Below are positions 19,502 through 27,142 of a stretch of DNA of 64,000 bases, piece after piece. The position numbers and the translations under genes were made by a program. The notes under the pieces are model-generated. The model was not told the origin of the DNA. It ran no database searches and saw only the letters and a program-made list of their open reading frames with translations. Origin of the DNA: Paucibacter sp. B2R-40 (GTDB taxonomy: Bacteria; Pseudomonadota; Gammaproteobacteria; Burkholderiales; Burkholderiaceae_C); the NCBI RefSeq assembly GCF_025717555.1, contig NZ_JAJIRP010000002.1, positions 186,001 to 250,000 on the forward strand. Direction: 5' to 3'. Each line of letters begins with the position of its first letter. The stretch's first letter is position 1.

Positions 19502-21331
19502 TCAAGGCTTGCGCGCAAAGTGCGCTTCAATCTGCTCCAGTGTTTTGCCCTTGGTTTCCGGCAAGATCAAGGCCGCCACCAGGAAGTAAACCACCGTGCA
19601 GCCAGCCCAGAAGAAGAACATCGCCGCATAACCGTGATTGCCGACGGTGGGCAAGAACACCGCCGCGATCGTGGTCGAGACAAACTGATTGATCAGTAAC
19701 GCAATGCTCATGCCGTTGGAGCGGATGCGCGTGGGCATCAACTCCGACAGCGCCAACCAGACACACACACCCGGCCCCACCGCAAAGAAGGCGACAAAGG
19801 CAAAGATGCAGGCCGTCACCAGCCAACCATGGGTGGCGCTGGGCACCGGCCCGACCAGGGCCTGCGTGATCACCAAGGGCGCGCCTGCCGCGCTGCCGGG
19901 GTCCGCAAAGGGATTCAGATGCAGGCGGCGAAAGAAGGCGCCGATCACGCTGTCGCTCTGCACCGTGTGCTCCCGTGAGATCTCGATCGGCCTGGCATCC
20001 AGCTCGTCGCTGCGCCGGCTCTGCACATTGCTGAAGTCGCCGTAGGCGTAAGACAGGGTCAACTGCTGCGGTGCGCCATCGGCACTCACGCCCAATTGGG
20101 CCAGGCTAGCAGAGTCAAAGCTCAGTTGCAGCCGGTCTTGCTGCACCAGTTGCTGCAGCGCAGGCGTGACGTCGATGCGACCGCGCTCGGCCGACCAGAA
20201 CAGGCTGCCGGCCAAGACCAGCGCCACAAAAATACCGCCACTGCCCAGCATCAACAAAAACTTGCGGCCCTTGCGGTCCACCAGCAGCAGCGCCACCACG
20301 GTCATCAGCGCATTCAAGACCTTGATCGCCACATCGGCCGAATTGGCCACCGAGCCGCTCAAGCCGGCCTGGTTCAGGATATTGACCACATAGGCCAAGA
20401 TCGAGTTGATACCGGTTGCCTGGGTGCAGGCCAGAATCACGCAGGCCAACAGAAACGGCGCCCTATAACGGCGACTGAACAAGGGCTCACGCGCGGCCGC
20501 CTCTGGCCCCTTGACAGACCCTGTCGCCCCTGCCATCCCTGTCGCTGCAGCCGCCTGCTGCATCTCGCGCAGCTCTTGCTCGGCGGCGGCGGCACTGCGG
20601 CTGCGCAAGAGCGCAGTGCGGGCTTGGTCGATATCCAGCGGCCGGCCCCGGCCGACCAACCAGCGCGGCGACTCACTCAAGAACAGGCAACCGAGCGTGA
20701 ACACCAGGCCGGGGCCCAGGCAAATCCAAAAGATGCTGCGCCAGGCCTGATCTTTGGCCGCAAACAAGGCCTCGCCGCCGCTGCCGGCAACGGCTTCGAC
20801 CGAACGCGCGTAATACAGGCCGATCAAGGCCGCCACCACCAAGCCTATGGTCAAGAGCAATTGAAACATCGCCGTGCCGCGCCCACGCTTATCAGCATTC
20901 AAGCATTCGGCCAGATAGAGCGGTACCACCACACCGATCAAACCGCCGCTGATGCCTTGCAGCAATCGGCCCAGCAGCAGCGGCGTGTAGCCATCGGCCA
21001 GCGCGATGATGGGGATGCTCAAGGTGAACAGCAAGCCGCTCAAGACCATCACCTTCTTGCGCCCGACCCAATCGGCCAGCGCGCCGGCAAACAAGGACGA
21101 CAAAACGCTGCCCAAGAGCACGGCCGCGACGATGAAGCCGAGTTGCTGTGCGCTCAAACGCCAAGTTACCGATGCGGTGGACTCCAGATAGGGCAGCGCG
21201 CCGGCGATGATGCCGATGTCAATGCCATACAGCAATCCGCCCATGCCGGCGATGAAAAGCATGAAGCGCATGGGCCAAACTTTGGGCGAATCAGTAGCGG
21301 CCTTGAGGCTGGCGAAGGCAGGTGCATTCAT
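19502..21331 (-). CDS. MFS sugar porter with a large periplasmic insertion
   Basis: The 609-residue inner-membrane transporter has the sugar-porter signatures: GLLYGIDIGIIAGALPYLE in the first helix, DWVGRKKVM, SESPRWLVGRGR, VDRKGRKFL and PETKGKTLEQIE near the C-terminus. About 115 residues (roughly 380-495, from SAERGRIDV to GPVPSATHG) interrupt the usual 12-helix fold in an external loop and look beta-rich and soluble. It is the last gene of the leftward aga operon, so it probably brings GalNAc, or a short GalNAc-containing oligosaccharide, across the inner membrane. The ATG at 21331 has AAGGA upstream; a TTG at 21355 is less likely. The insertion may bind substrate or a partner; that is a guess. 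Confidence 0.82.
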   Translation of the reverse strand: MNAPAFASLKAATDSPKVWPMRFMLFIAGMGGLLYGIDIGIIAGALPYLESTASVTWRLSAQQLGFIVAAVLLGSVLSSLFAGALADWVGRKKVMVLSGLLFTLSIPIIALADGYTPLLLGRLLQGISGGLIGVVVPLYLAECLNADKRGRGTAMFQLLLTIGLVVAALIGLYYARSVEAVAGSGGEALFAAKDQAWRSIFWICLGPGLVFTLGCLFLSESPRWLVGRGRPLDIDQARTALLRSRSAAAAEQELREMQQAAAATGMAGATGSVKGPEAAAREPLFSRRYRAPFLLACVILACTQATGINSILAYVVNILNQAGLSGSVANSADVAIKVLNALMTVVALLLVDRKGRKFLLMLGSGGIFVALVLAGSLFWSAERGRIDVTPALQQLVQQDRLQLSFDSASLAQLGVSADGAPQQLTLSYAYGDFSNVQSRRSDELDARPIEISREHTVQSDSVIGAFFRRLHLNPFADPGSAAGAPLVITQALVGPVPSATHGWLVTACIFAFVAFFAVGPGVCVWLALSELMPTRIRSNGMSIALLINQFVSTTIAAVFLPTVGNHGYAAMFFFWAGCTVVYFLVAALILPETKGKTLEQIEAHFARKP

Positions 21332-21351
21332 GCGGGTGAATCCTTGAACGG

Positions 21352-22458
21352 TCAAACGAGAGAAACAAATTCACCTTCGATGACCACGGTCTGCACTTGC
21401 AGATCGGCATCCAAGACGACCAAGTCAGCCCAGGCGCCCGGCGCGATACGGCCGCGCTCGGGCAGGCCCAGGTAGTCGGCCGGGTGGCTGGACAGGCAGT
21501 TCGACGCTGCTGCCAGATCAAGGCCGATCGAGAGCAAATTGCGCAGCGCTTGGTCCATCGTCAAGGCGGAGCCGGCCAGCGAGCCCGAGGCCAAACGCAC
21601 ACAGCCCAAGCATTTCATGACGCGTTGTGAGCCGAGCGCATATTCGCCGTCCGGCATGCCGGTGGCCGCCGTCGCGTCGGTCACGCAATAGAGCTTGGGG
21701 ATGGCGCGGATGGCCGCCCGCATGGCCCCTGGATGCACATGCTGCAGATCCGGGATCAGCTCTGCGTACTCCGCATGGGCCAGCGCCGCGCCGACGATGC
21801 CGGGCTGGTAATGATTCAAGGGCGTCATGCCATTGAACAGATGCGTGAAGCCGGCCACGCCGGCTTGCAGCGCCGCCAGGCCGTCCTCATAGCTGCCGGC
21901 CGAATGACCGATCTGCACGCGAATGCCCAAGTCATTGAGTTGCGGGATCAATGCCAAGTGCCCGCTCAATTCAGGCGCTAGCGTCAAAACCTTGATTGGC
22001 GCAATCGCGTGATAGTGAAGCACCTGCTCCAGTGTGGCCGAGCAGACAAGATTGGGCTGCGCGCCCAAGCGCTTCTCGCTGATGAAGGGGCCTTCCAGAT
22101 GCACGCCGAGGATGCGGGCCGTGCCGGGCGCGCGCTGAGCGATCGCCTCGGCCAAGCCGTCCAGCGCATGCTCAATCGCTGCCGGGCTGGCCGTCATGGT
22201 CGTGCCCAGCATCGAGGTCGTGCCATGCTGGGCATGGGCCCGCGCGACCTGCACCGCCGTATCACCGCCCTGCATGATGTCCACACCGGCGCCACCATGC
22301 ACATGCAGGTCCACAAAGCCCGGCAGAATGCTCAACTCGGCTGGCGCGTCAGCATCGGGGTGGACGCTGAGCACGCGATCATCGAATTCAAGCCGACCGA
22401 GCAGCCAGCCGGCGGGCGTCAGGATGCGCCCCGACAAGGTTTTTTTGTCTGTGCTCAT
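21352..22458 (-). CDS. nagA: N-acetylhexosamine-6-phosphate deacetylase (NagA/AgaA type)
   Basis: This 368-residue enzyme removes acetate from GlcNAc-6-phosphate or, given this operon, more likely GalNAc-6-phosphate. Family motifs are present: FVDLHVHGGAGVDIMQG (metal/substrate region near 50), LGVHLEGPFISEKRLGAQ, HLFNGMTPLNHYQPGIVG and YCVTDATAATGMPDGEYALG, which carries the catalytic Asp. The start ATG overlaps the agaR stop (ATGA). In the E. coli and Shewanella GalNAc pathways the dedicated deacetylases are called AgaA or AgaAII; sequence alone does not tell me which sugar epimer is preferred, so the symbol nagA is used for the family. Confidence 0.88.
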   Translation of the reverse strand: MSTDKKTLSGRILTPAGWLLGRLEFDDRVLSVHPDADAPAELSILPGFVDLHVHGGAGVDIMQGGDTAVQVARAHAQHGTTSMLGTTMTASPAAIEHALDGLAEAIAQRAPGTARILGVHLEGPFISEKRLGAQPNLVCSATLEQVLHYHAIAPIKVLTLAPELSGHLALIPQLNDLGIRVQIGHSAGSYEDGLAALQAGVAGFTHLFNGMTPLNHYQPGIVGAALAHAEYAELIPDLQHVHPGAMRAAIRAIPKLYCVTDATAATGMPDGEYALGSQRVMKCLGCVRLASGSLAGSALTMDQALRNLLSIGLDLAAASNCLSSHPADYLGLPERGRIAPGAWADLVVLDADLQVQTVVIEGEFVSLV

Positions 22459-23246
22459 TCAACGATGATCAGCTCTATGCCCAGGCGCTGCAGGCCATCG
22501 CGGTACTCATTGCTGATGCCGGCGTCGGTAATCAGCGTGTGCACGCGCTCAAGCTGCACAATGCGGTGCAGGCTGACGCGACCGAACTTGCTGGAGTCGC
22601 TCAGCACGATGACCTTCTTGGCGCGCTCCACCATCATGTGATTGAGCCTCGCCTCGGCCTCGTGATGGGTGGTCAGGCCGAACTGCAGATCGCAGCCGTC
22701 CACACCCAGGAACAGCTTGTCGAAGATATAGCCGCCCAAGCAGGCCTCGGCCTGCGTGCCCAGGATGGACAAAGACTTCTTGCGCAAGAGGCCGCCGGTC
22801 AGCATCAGCTCGACGCCCTCGGCATCGGCCAACTCCCAGGCGATGTTCAGGCCGTTGGTCATCACCGTCACATTGCGCAATTCACGCAAATGGTGAGCCA
22901 GCGCCATCGTGGTGCTGCCGGAGTCGATGATGATGTTGTCGCCACTAATCACCATCTGTGCGGCTCGCGTGCCGATGCGCTCCTTCAGGCTGGTGTTCAA
23001 GCCGTCTTTTTGGCGGATATTGTGTTCCTGCGGCGGCATGCGCTTGAGCGCGGCGCCGCCATAGCTGCGCGTCACCAAACCCTGCTCTTCAAAAGCGGCC
23101 AGGTCGGTGCGTATCGTCACCGCCGACACGCCCAGCTTGGGCGCCAGGTCCGACACCTGCACGCTGCCCCGCTCCATCAGCAACTGCATGATCTGCTCGC
23201 GGCGCTGGCCAGTATTGCGGCTCGGAGGCTTGCTGTTCTTGCTCAT
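22455..23246 (-). CDS. agaR: DeoR-family transcriptional regulator AgaR
   Basis: This 263-residue repressor has an N-terminal DeoR helix-turn-helix (RREQIMQLLMERGSVQVSDL, VSAVTIRTDLAAFEEQGLV, YGGA) and a C-terminal sugar-phosphate-binding domain with DSGSTTMALAHHLRE, VMTNGLNIAWEL, LTGGLLRKKSLS, LFLGVDGCDL and SDSSKFGR. The pattern closely follows E. coli AgaR, which represses GalNAc/galactosamine genes. It sits inside the operon, coupled to the downstream deacetylase by an ATGA overlap. A TTTCGTTTCAA element lies 17 bases upstream of its start, matching another in the divergent promoter of the locus, so autoregulation is likely. Confidence 0.85.
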   Translation of the reverse strand: MSKNSKPPSRNTGQRREQIMQLLMERGSVQVSDLAPKLGVSAVTIRTDLAAFEEQGLVTRSYGGAALKRMPPQEHNIRQKDGLNTSLKERIGTRAAQMVISGDNIIIDSGSTTMALAHHLRELRNVTVMTNGLNIAWELADAEGVELMLTGGLLRKKSLSILGTQAEACLGGYIFDKLFLGVDGCDLQFGLTTHHEAEARLNHMMVERAKKVIVLSDSSKFGRVSLHRIVQLERVHTLITDAGISNEYRDGLQRLGIELIIVE

Positions 23247-23257
23247 GGCTTGCTTTT

Positions 23258-23274
23258 CAATTCTTTCGTTTCAA
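23258..23274. promoter_or_regulatory. Candidate AgaR operator upstream of agaR
   Basis: CAATTCTTTCGTTTCAA shares 15 of 17 positions with the element at 26982-26998. TTTC/TTTCG-rich direct repeats are the known style of AgaR sites. It lies in the 39-base gap between agaR and the upstream agaZ, so it could drive or repress an internal promoter. Confidence 0.6.
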
Positions 23275-23285
23275 GAAGCTGCATT

Positions 23286-24620
23286 TTAAGCAATCGAAAG
23301 CGAAGGAGTTTTCATACTTTCGCCCAGCCCATGGCGGTTGCGGCTGCAGGCACGCGCATAGCGCGCCAACACCACGCCGACCTTGTGCTGGGCCAGCGCC
23401 CTCGGTGTCGCGGCCAACTCACCGCGCAAAACTGCGTCGAACTGCTCCGGCAGGTATTGGCTCAGCAGTGGCAAGGCAATCGCTTGCTGCTCTAAATTGG
23501 CGATCAGCTTGGCCACGGCGGCCTGCACGGCGGCGTCGCCCCAGTAGTAGCGGCAGCGGTCGCTGAGCGCGTAGGCACGCAGCAGATGCTGCTGCGCCGG
23601 CGTGCCGCTGTAATGTTTGGCCCAATGCTTGGGCTCGGCCAACATGCGCTGCTCCAGCACCGCCGGCAGTTGCGACTGGCGGCCAAAGGGCACGATCTCG
23701 CGCTCGATCGCCGCCAAGGCAAACCAGGCCTCCCGCAAAGCGAAAGTGACGGCCGGGCCTACTTTCAGAATCGCAAAATGATCGCGCACCAGCGCATGCA
23801 TCGCGGCTTCGGTTTGATAGTCGGTCGAATGGGCCTCGAACACCAAAGCCGGCGGGTCCATCTGCTGAGCCACGAACTTAGACAAGTTGGCCGCTGCCTG
23901 GGGCGCGTAATGCTGAATCTGGCTGTGATCAAAGTCCACGCCCGGCTGCACCACCATCGCAATCACGCGCTGCCAAGCACTCTGCAGCCCATGCGCGGCA
24001 AAGGCCGCCGCATGCACGGCCAAAGTGGCTGCGGCTGCAGCCGGCGAGGTCACGGCCACGCCGGCGCCCAAGGAAGCCTCACCACCGGGAATCGGCACTT
24101 CGGTGCCGATCACATAGACGGGCGGCGCCAAGCCGGCCTCAAGCGCGGCCCGTTCAGCGACGGCGGCCAAGACTGCGGAGCGTTCAGCAACGATCTCGTC
24201 CGGCAGGCGCTTGGGGTCATCCGAGCAAGCCATGCTGCAGTCGAGGTGAATCTTCTCAAAACCCGCCGCCACATAGCTGCGGATCAACTCGGCAGCAAAC
24301 GCCATCGCCTCGGCGGCCGGCAGATGCTGCCAGGCGTTGGGCCCCAAGTGATCGCCGCCCAAGAGCAAGCGGTCGGCGGCAAAGCCTTCTTCTTGCGCCA
24401 GCTTCAACACATAGCTGCGAAATTGAACCGGGTTCATGCCGGTGTAACCGCCAAACTGATCGACCTGATTGGAGGTCGACTCGATCAACAAAGGCGTGCC
24501 GTAACGCTTAGCCTGCTCAAACGCGGCCCGCAGCACATATTCATTGGCCGAGCAAACGCTATAGATGCCGACGGGCTGGCCCTGACGGTGGGCGGTGATG
24601 ATGTCAAGAAGGTGAGACAT
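23286..24620 (-). CDS. agaZ: GatZ/KbaZ/AgaZ family protein (tagatose-6-phosphate step)
   Basis: The 444-residue product matches the GatZ/KbaZ/AgaZ family in length and motifs: GIYSVCSANEYVLRAAFEQA, LIESTSNQVDQFGGYTGM, LLLGGDHLGPNAWQ, IHLDCSMACSDDPKRLPDEI, YVIGTEVPIPGGE and VFEAHSTDYQ. In E. coli these proteins are described as the non-catalytic partner of tagatose-1,6-bisphosphate aldolase; comparative studies in Shewanella proposed a tagatose-6-phosphate kinase role for AgaZ. No catalytic AgaY/KbaY subunit is present in the window, so either it is elsewhere or this protein acts alone. It lies 10 bases from the kinase gene upstream in the same operon. Confidence 0.87.
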   Translation of the reverse strand: MSHLLDIITAHRQGQPVGIYSVCSANEYVLRAAFEQAKRYGTPLLIESTSNQVDQFGGYTGMNPVQFRSYVLKLAQEEGFAADRLLLGGDHLGPNAWQHLPAAEAMAFAAELIRSYVAAGFEKIHLDCSMACSDDPKRLPDEIVAERSAVLAAVAERAALEAGLAPPVYVIGTEVPIPGGEASLGAGVAVTSPAAAAATLAVHAAAFAAHGLQSAWQRVIAMVVQPGVDFDHSQIQHYAPQAAANLSKFVAQQMDPPALVFEAHSTDYQTEAAMHALVRDHFAILKVGPAVTFALREAWFALAAIEREIVPFGRQSQLPAVLEQRMLAEPKHWAKHYSGTPAQQHLLRAYALSDRCRYYWGDAAVQAAVAKLIANLEQQAIALPLLSQYLPEQFDAVLRGELAATPRALAQHKVGVVLARYARACSRNRHGLGESMKTPSLSIA

Positions 24621-24629
24621 AGGCTTGCT

Positions 24630-25589
24630 CTAGGAATTTGAAATGAAAGGCTGCTGGCGCGCCAACAAGGCCGCGCCGCGCGTGCCGCCGGCGTCGCCGA
24701 AAGCGGGCGGCAGAATCGGCGGCACGCGTGCGCCCGCAAAAAGGTGGCGCGCCACTGCGGCGGGCAAATCTCGGTACAGGCGCTGCAGCTTGGACAAGCC
24801 CCCGCCCAGCACGATCACATGCGGGTCCAAGACCAGCACCAAGCCGGCCAGGCCGTAAGCCAGCACATCCAGATGCACGGCCAAGCTGCGCTGCGCCAGC
24901 GCCTCGCCACTGTCGGCACGCTCGCTGATGGCGGCGGCATCAAGCGCTGCACCGCCAAATTCTTGATACAGGGCCGCCAGCCCGCTGCCCGAAACATAAC
25001 GCTCCAAGCAAGCAGTCAAGCCGCAGCCGCAAGGCCAGAGGGGCAGGCCATGGCGCTCGCGCAGCGTGGCCGGTAATCCGCCATGCCCCCATTCGCCGGC
25101 CAGGCTGTTGTAGCCGCGCAGCAAGCGCCCGCCGACGCAATAGCCGCCACCGGCACCGGTGCCCAGAATCGCCCCGAACATGCTCTCGGCCCCGGCCGCC
25201 GCGCCGCCGTGCGCCTCGGACAGCGCAAAACACTGGCAGTCATTGCCCACCACCACCGGCCGCCGCAGCCGCGCCGTCAAGGCCGGTGCCACCGCTTGGC
25301 CATTCAGCGCCGGCACATTGGAGCTCAACTGCAATCCACTGACCGGGTCGACGACACCGGGCAGGCCCAGGCCGACCACGCCGCGTTGACCCAAATCCGC
25401 ATCGGCCGCCTCCACCAAGCCCGCCAACGCCTCGACAAAAGGCGAAAAGTCCTGGGTCGGCGTGTCAACACGCCGCCGCCAGCGCTCGCTCAAGACCGCG
25501 CCTTGGTAGGCCACCAACTCAATCTTGGTGCCGCCAATATCGATGCCGTAGAACAGGCCGTCAGTGAATATTGGGTGCGACATAGGCAT
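24630..25589 (-). CDS. agaK: ROK family sugar kinase, probable N-acetylgalactosamine kinase
   Basis: The 319-residue kinase has the ROK phosphate-binding motif GIDIGGTKIELVA near residue 14, LGLPGVVDP, the catalytic Asp region VVGNDCQCFALSE, ILGTGAGGGYCVGGRLLRG, and the zinc-binding cluster EWGHGG...LWPCGCGLTACLERY. Sequence type is NagK-like (GlcNAc kinase); the operon argues for GalNAc as substrate, giving GalNAc-6-phosphate in pathways without a phosphotransferase system. Start ATG 25589 or 25583; both lie within agaS, so the genes overlap by about 25 bases. Sugar specificity is inferred from context only. Confidence 0.82.
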   Translation of the reverse strand: MPMSHPIFTDGLFYGIDIGGTKIELVAYQGAVLSERWRRRVDTPTQDFSPFVEALAGLVEAADADLGQRGVVGLGLPGVVDPVSGLQLSSNVPALNGQAVAPALTARLRRPVVVGNDCQCFALSEAHGGAAAGAESMFGAILGTGAGGGYCVGGRLLRGYNSLAGEWGHGGLPATLRERHGLPLWPCGCGLTACLERYVSGSGLAALYQEFGGAALDAAAISERADSGEALAQRSLAVHLDVLAYGLAGLVLVLDPHVIVLGGGLSKLQRLYRDLPAAVARHLFAGARVPPILPPAFGDAGGTRGAALLARQQPFISNS

Positions 25590-26757
25590 GCAGGGTGACG
25601 CCTTGGACGACGCGGTTGACGGTGCCGTCCGGGAAAGGGTTGTCCGGCGTCAGCCCCAATGCGGCTGAGCGGTGCAGCGCGTACTGCTGTGCCGCCAGCA
25701 AACACAAAGGCGCCAGCCAAACATCGCCGGCGGCCGCCAGATCGGCGCCCACGCTGAACAGCAAATTGCCGGCGCCGCTGCCCGCCGCGCCAAGCTCACT
25801 TGTACCCACTTGCAAAACACGTCCGGCCACGCCTTCGCGCTGCAGCTCAGCCAACAAGTCAGCGTCGAATTTACGCACATGCGGGTCGCTGGACGGAAAC
25901 AACACCACCAAGGTGTTCTCGTTCAGGATCGACTTGGGGCCATGGCGAAAACCCAAGCAGGTATTGGCGAAGGCCAGCACGCGCCCACAGGTCAGCTCCA
26001 GGATCTTCAGTGCCGACTCCTTGGCCAGCGCCTCCAGCGGCCCGCTTCCCAGGTAAACCACGCGCGCGAACGGCTCTTGGGCCAAGGCGGCGAGCGGCGC
26101 CGCCCAGTCGCGCAGCCGCAGTTCGGCCTGCGCTGCCAGTGCCTCGACGCGGGCCAAACGGTTGTCCCAAGCGTCGCGACCGAAGGCCAGCAGCGCCGCC
26201 AACTGCATGCAAGAAAAACTACTGGTCATCGCGAAGCCACGGTCACAGGAGCGGCTGGGCATCAAGAGATTGAAGCTATCACGCTGGTCGGCATTGCGTG
26301 TGTACAGCGCGCCGTCGGCATTGCAAGTAATGTTCAAAAAGAGCGGCGCGTCTACCAGCTGACGCAAGAGATCAACAGCACCCAGACTTTCGGGGCTATT
26401 GCCGCTGCGCGCGAAAGACACCAGCAGCGTCGGCTGATCGCGCCGCAAGTAAAGTGCCGGATGCGAGATCAGGCTGGTGGTGGCCACGGCGCGCACCTGC
26501 GCCGGCCAGAGGCGATTGATTTCATCCACCACGCCTTCGCCGCAGTAGGCGGAGCTGCCGGCGCCAGTCAGGATCACTTGGTGAGTCGGCTCGCTCAACC
26601 ATTCATTCAAGAACGCGGCCAAAGCGGCTTGCCGTGCAGGCTCGAAGGACTGCGCCAGTTCGCGCCACACCGCCGGTTGCTGGGCAATCTCTTCGGCCGT
26701 AGCCAGCCCGCCTAGGGCCTGCCAGTCGTCACGGGGACGGTTCAGTAATGGATTCAT
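25561..26757 (-). CDS. agaS: SIS-domain galactosamine-6-phosphate deaminase/isomerase AgaS
   Basis: AgaS converts galactosamine-6-phosphate to tagatose-6-phosphate plus ammonia. The 398-residue product carries two SIS domains with ILTGAGSSAYCGEG, LLVSFARSGNSPESLGAV, LNITCNADGALY, CDRGFAMTSSFSCM, VVYLGSGPLEALAKESALK, FRHGPKSILNENTLVVLF and the C-terminal DGTVNRVVQGVTLHAY, all typical of AgaS rather than GlmS or NagB-II. It is the first gene of the leftward operon. The ATG at 26757 gives MNPLLNRPRDDWQALGG, the usual AgaS start; a GTG 72 bases upstream would add unconserved residues. Confidence 0.9.
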   Translation of the reverse strand: MNPLLNRPRDDWQALGGLATAEEIAQQPAVWRELAQSFEPARQAALAAFLNEWLSEPTHQVILTGAGSSAYCGEGVVDEINRLWPAQVRAVATTSLISHPALYLRRDQPTLLVSFARSGNSPESLGAVDLLRQLVDAPLFLNITCNADGALYTRNADQRDSFNLLMPSRSCDRGFAMTSSFSCMQLAALLAFGRDAWDNRLARVEALAAQAELRLRDWAAPLAALAQEPFARVVYLGSGPLEALAKESALKILELTCGRVLAFANTCLGFRHGPKSILNENTLVVLFPSSDPHVRKFDADLLAELQREGVAGRVLQVGTSELGAAGSGAGNLLFSVGADLAAAGDVWLAPLCLLAAQQYALHRSAALGLTPDNPFPDGTVNRVVQGVTLHAYVAPNIH

Positions 26758-26817
26758 TGAGCGCGGTGAAAACAGTGAAGCCGGAAGCGGCGGTAGTTGG
26801 GCATCGCTTGACAGCGA

Positions 26818-27062
26818 TTTCACTTTCACTTTAGCAAAGTCGAAAGAAAAAAGAAAGTCAGGATCTAAAAAATAAATCAGGTCCAGCTGCGCAGCATGCT
26901 CTGCTCTAGTTCTCAGCTATAGCTTGTCAAAACAAAGCATGAGTCGATTCAATTGTGGTCAATTTGCAAGCAGCAACGAATCAATATTTTCGTTTCAATT
27001 GTTTATTTCTAGTGGTTTTCACTATATTTCGTCAAATATCTTTCGGTCTGCCTTTCACTCAA
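26818..27062. promoter_or_regulatory. Divergent promoter region of the GalNAc locus with AgaR-like sites
   Basis: This AT-rich region stands out from its GC-rich surroundings and separates agaS from the GH31 gene. It holds CAATATTTTCGTTTCAA (26982-26998), nearly identical to the element before agaR; four copies of TTTCACT (26818, 26824, 27017, 27053); and GACTTTCTTTTTTCTTTCGA on the minus strand (about 26840-26859). Known AgaR sites are TTTCRTTTY-type direct repeats, so repression of both divergent units by AgaR is likely. I could not place the -10/-35 boxes with confidence. Confidence 0.6.
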
Positions 27063-27142
27063 TTGACTGCGGAACCCTGCTTGCCTAGAGTTCGATCAAC
27101 TCTTTCAGATTGAGGCCTCGAACGGCCAGGGAACACACAGGC

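Noticed and set aside
20096-21475. 459-codon plus-strand open frame opposite the MFS gene
   Set aside because: Gln/His/Arg-rich translation typical of an antisense frame; the sugar porter motifs are on the minus strand.
26830-27140. Small RNA gene in the AT-rich agaS/GH31 intergenic region
   Set aside because: I see operator-like TTTC repeats but no terminator hairpin or conserved RNA structure.
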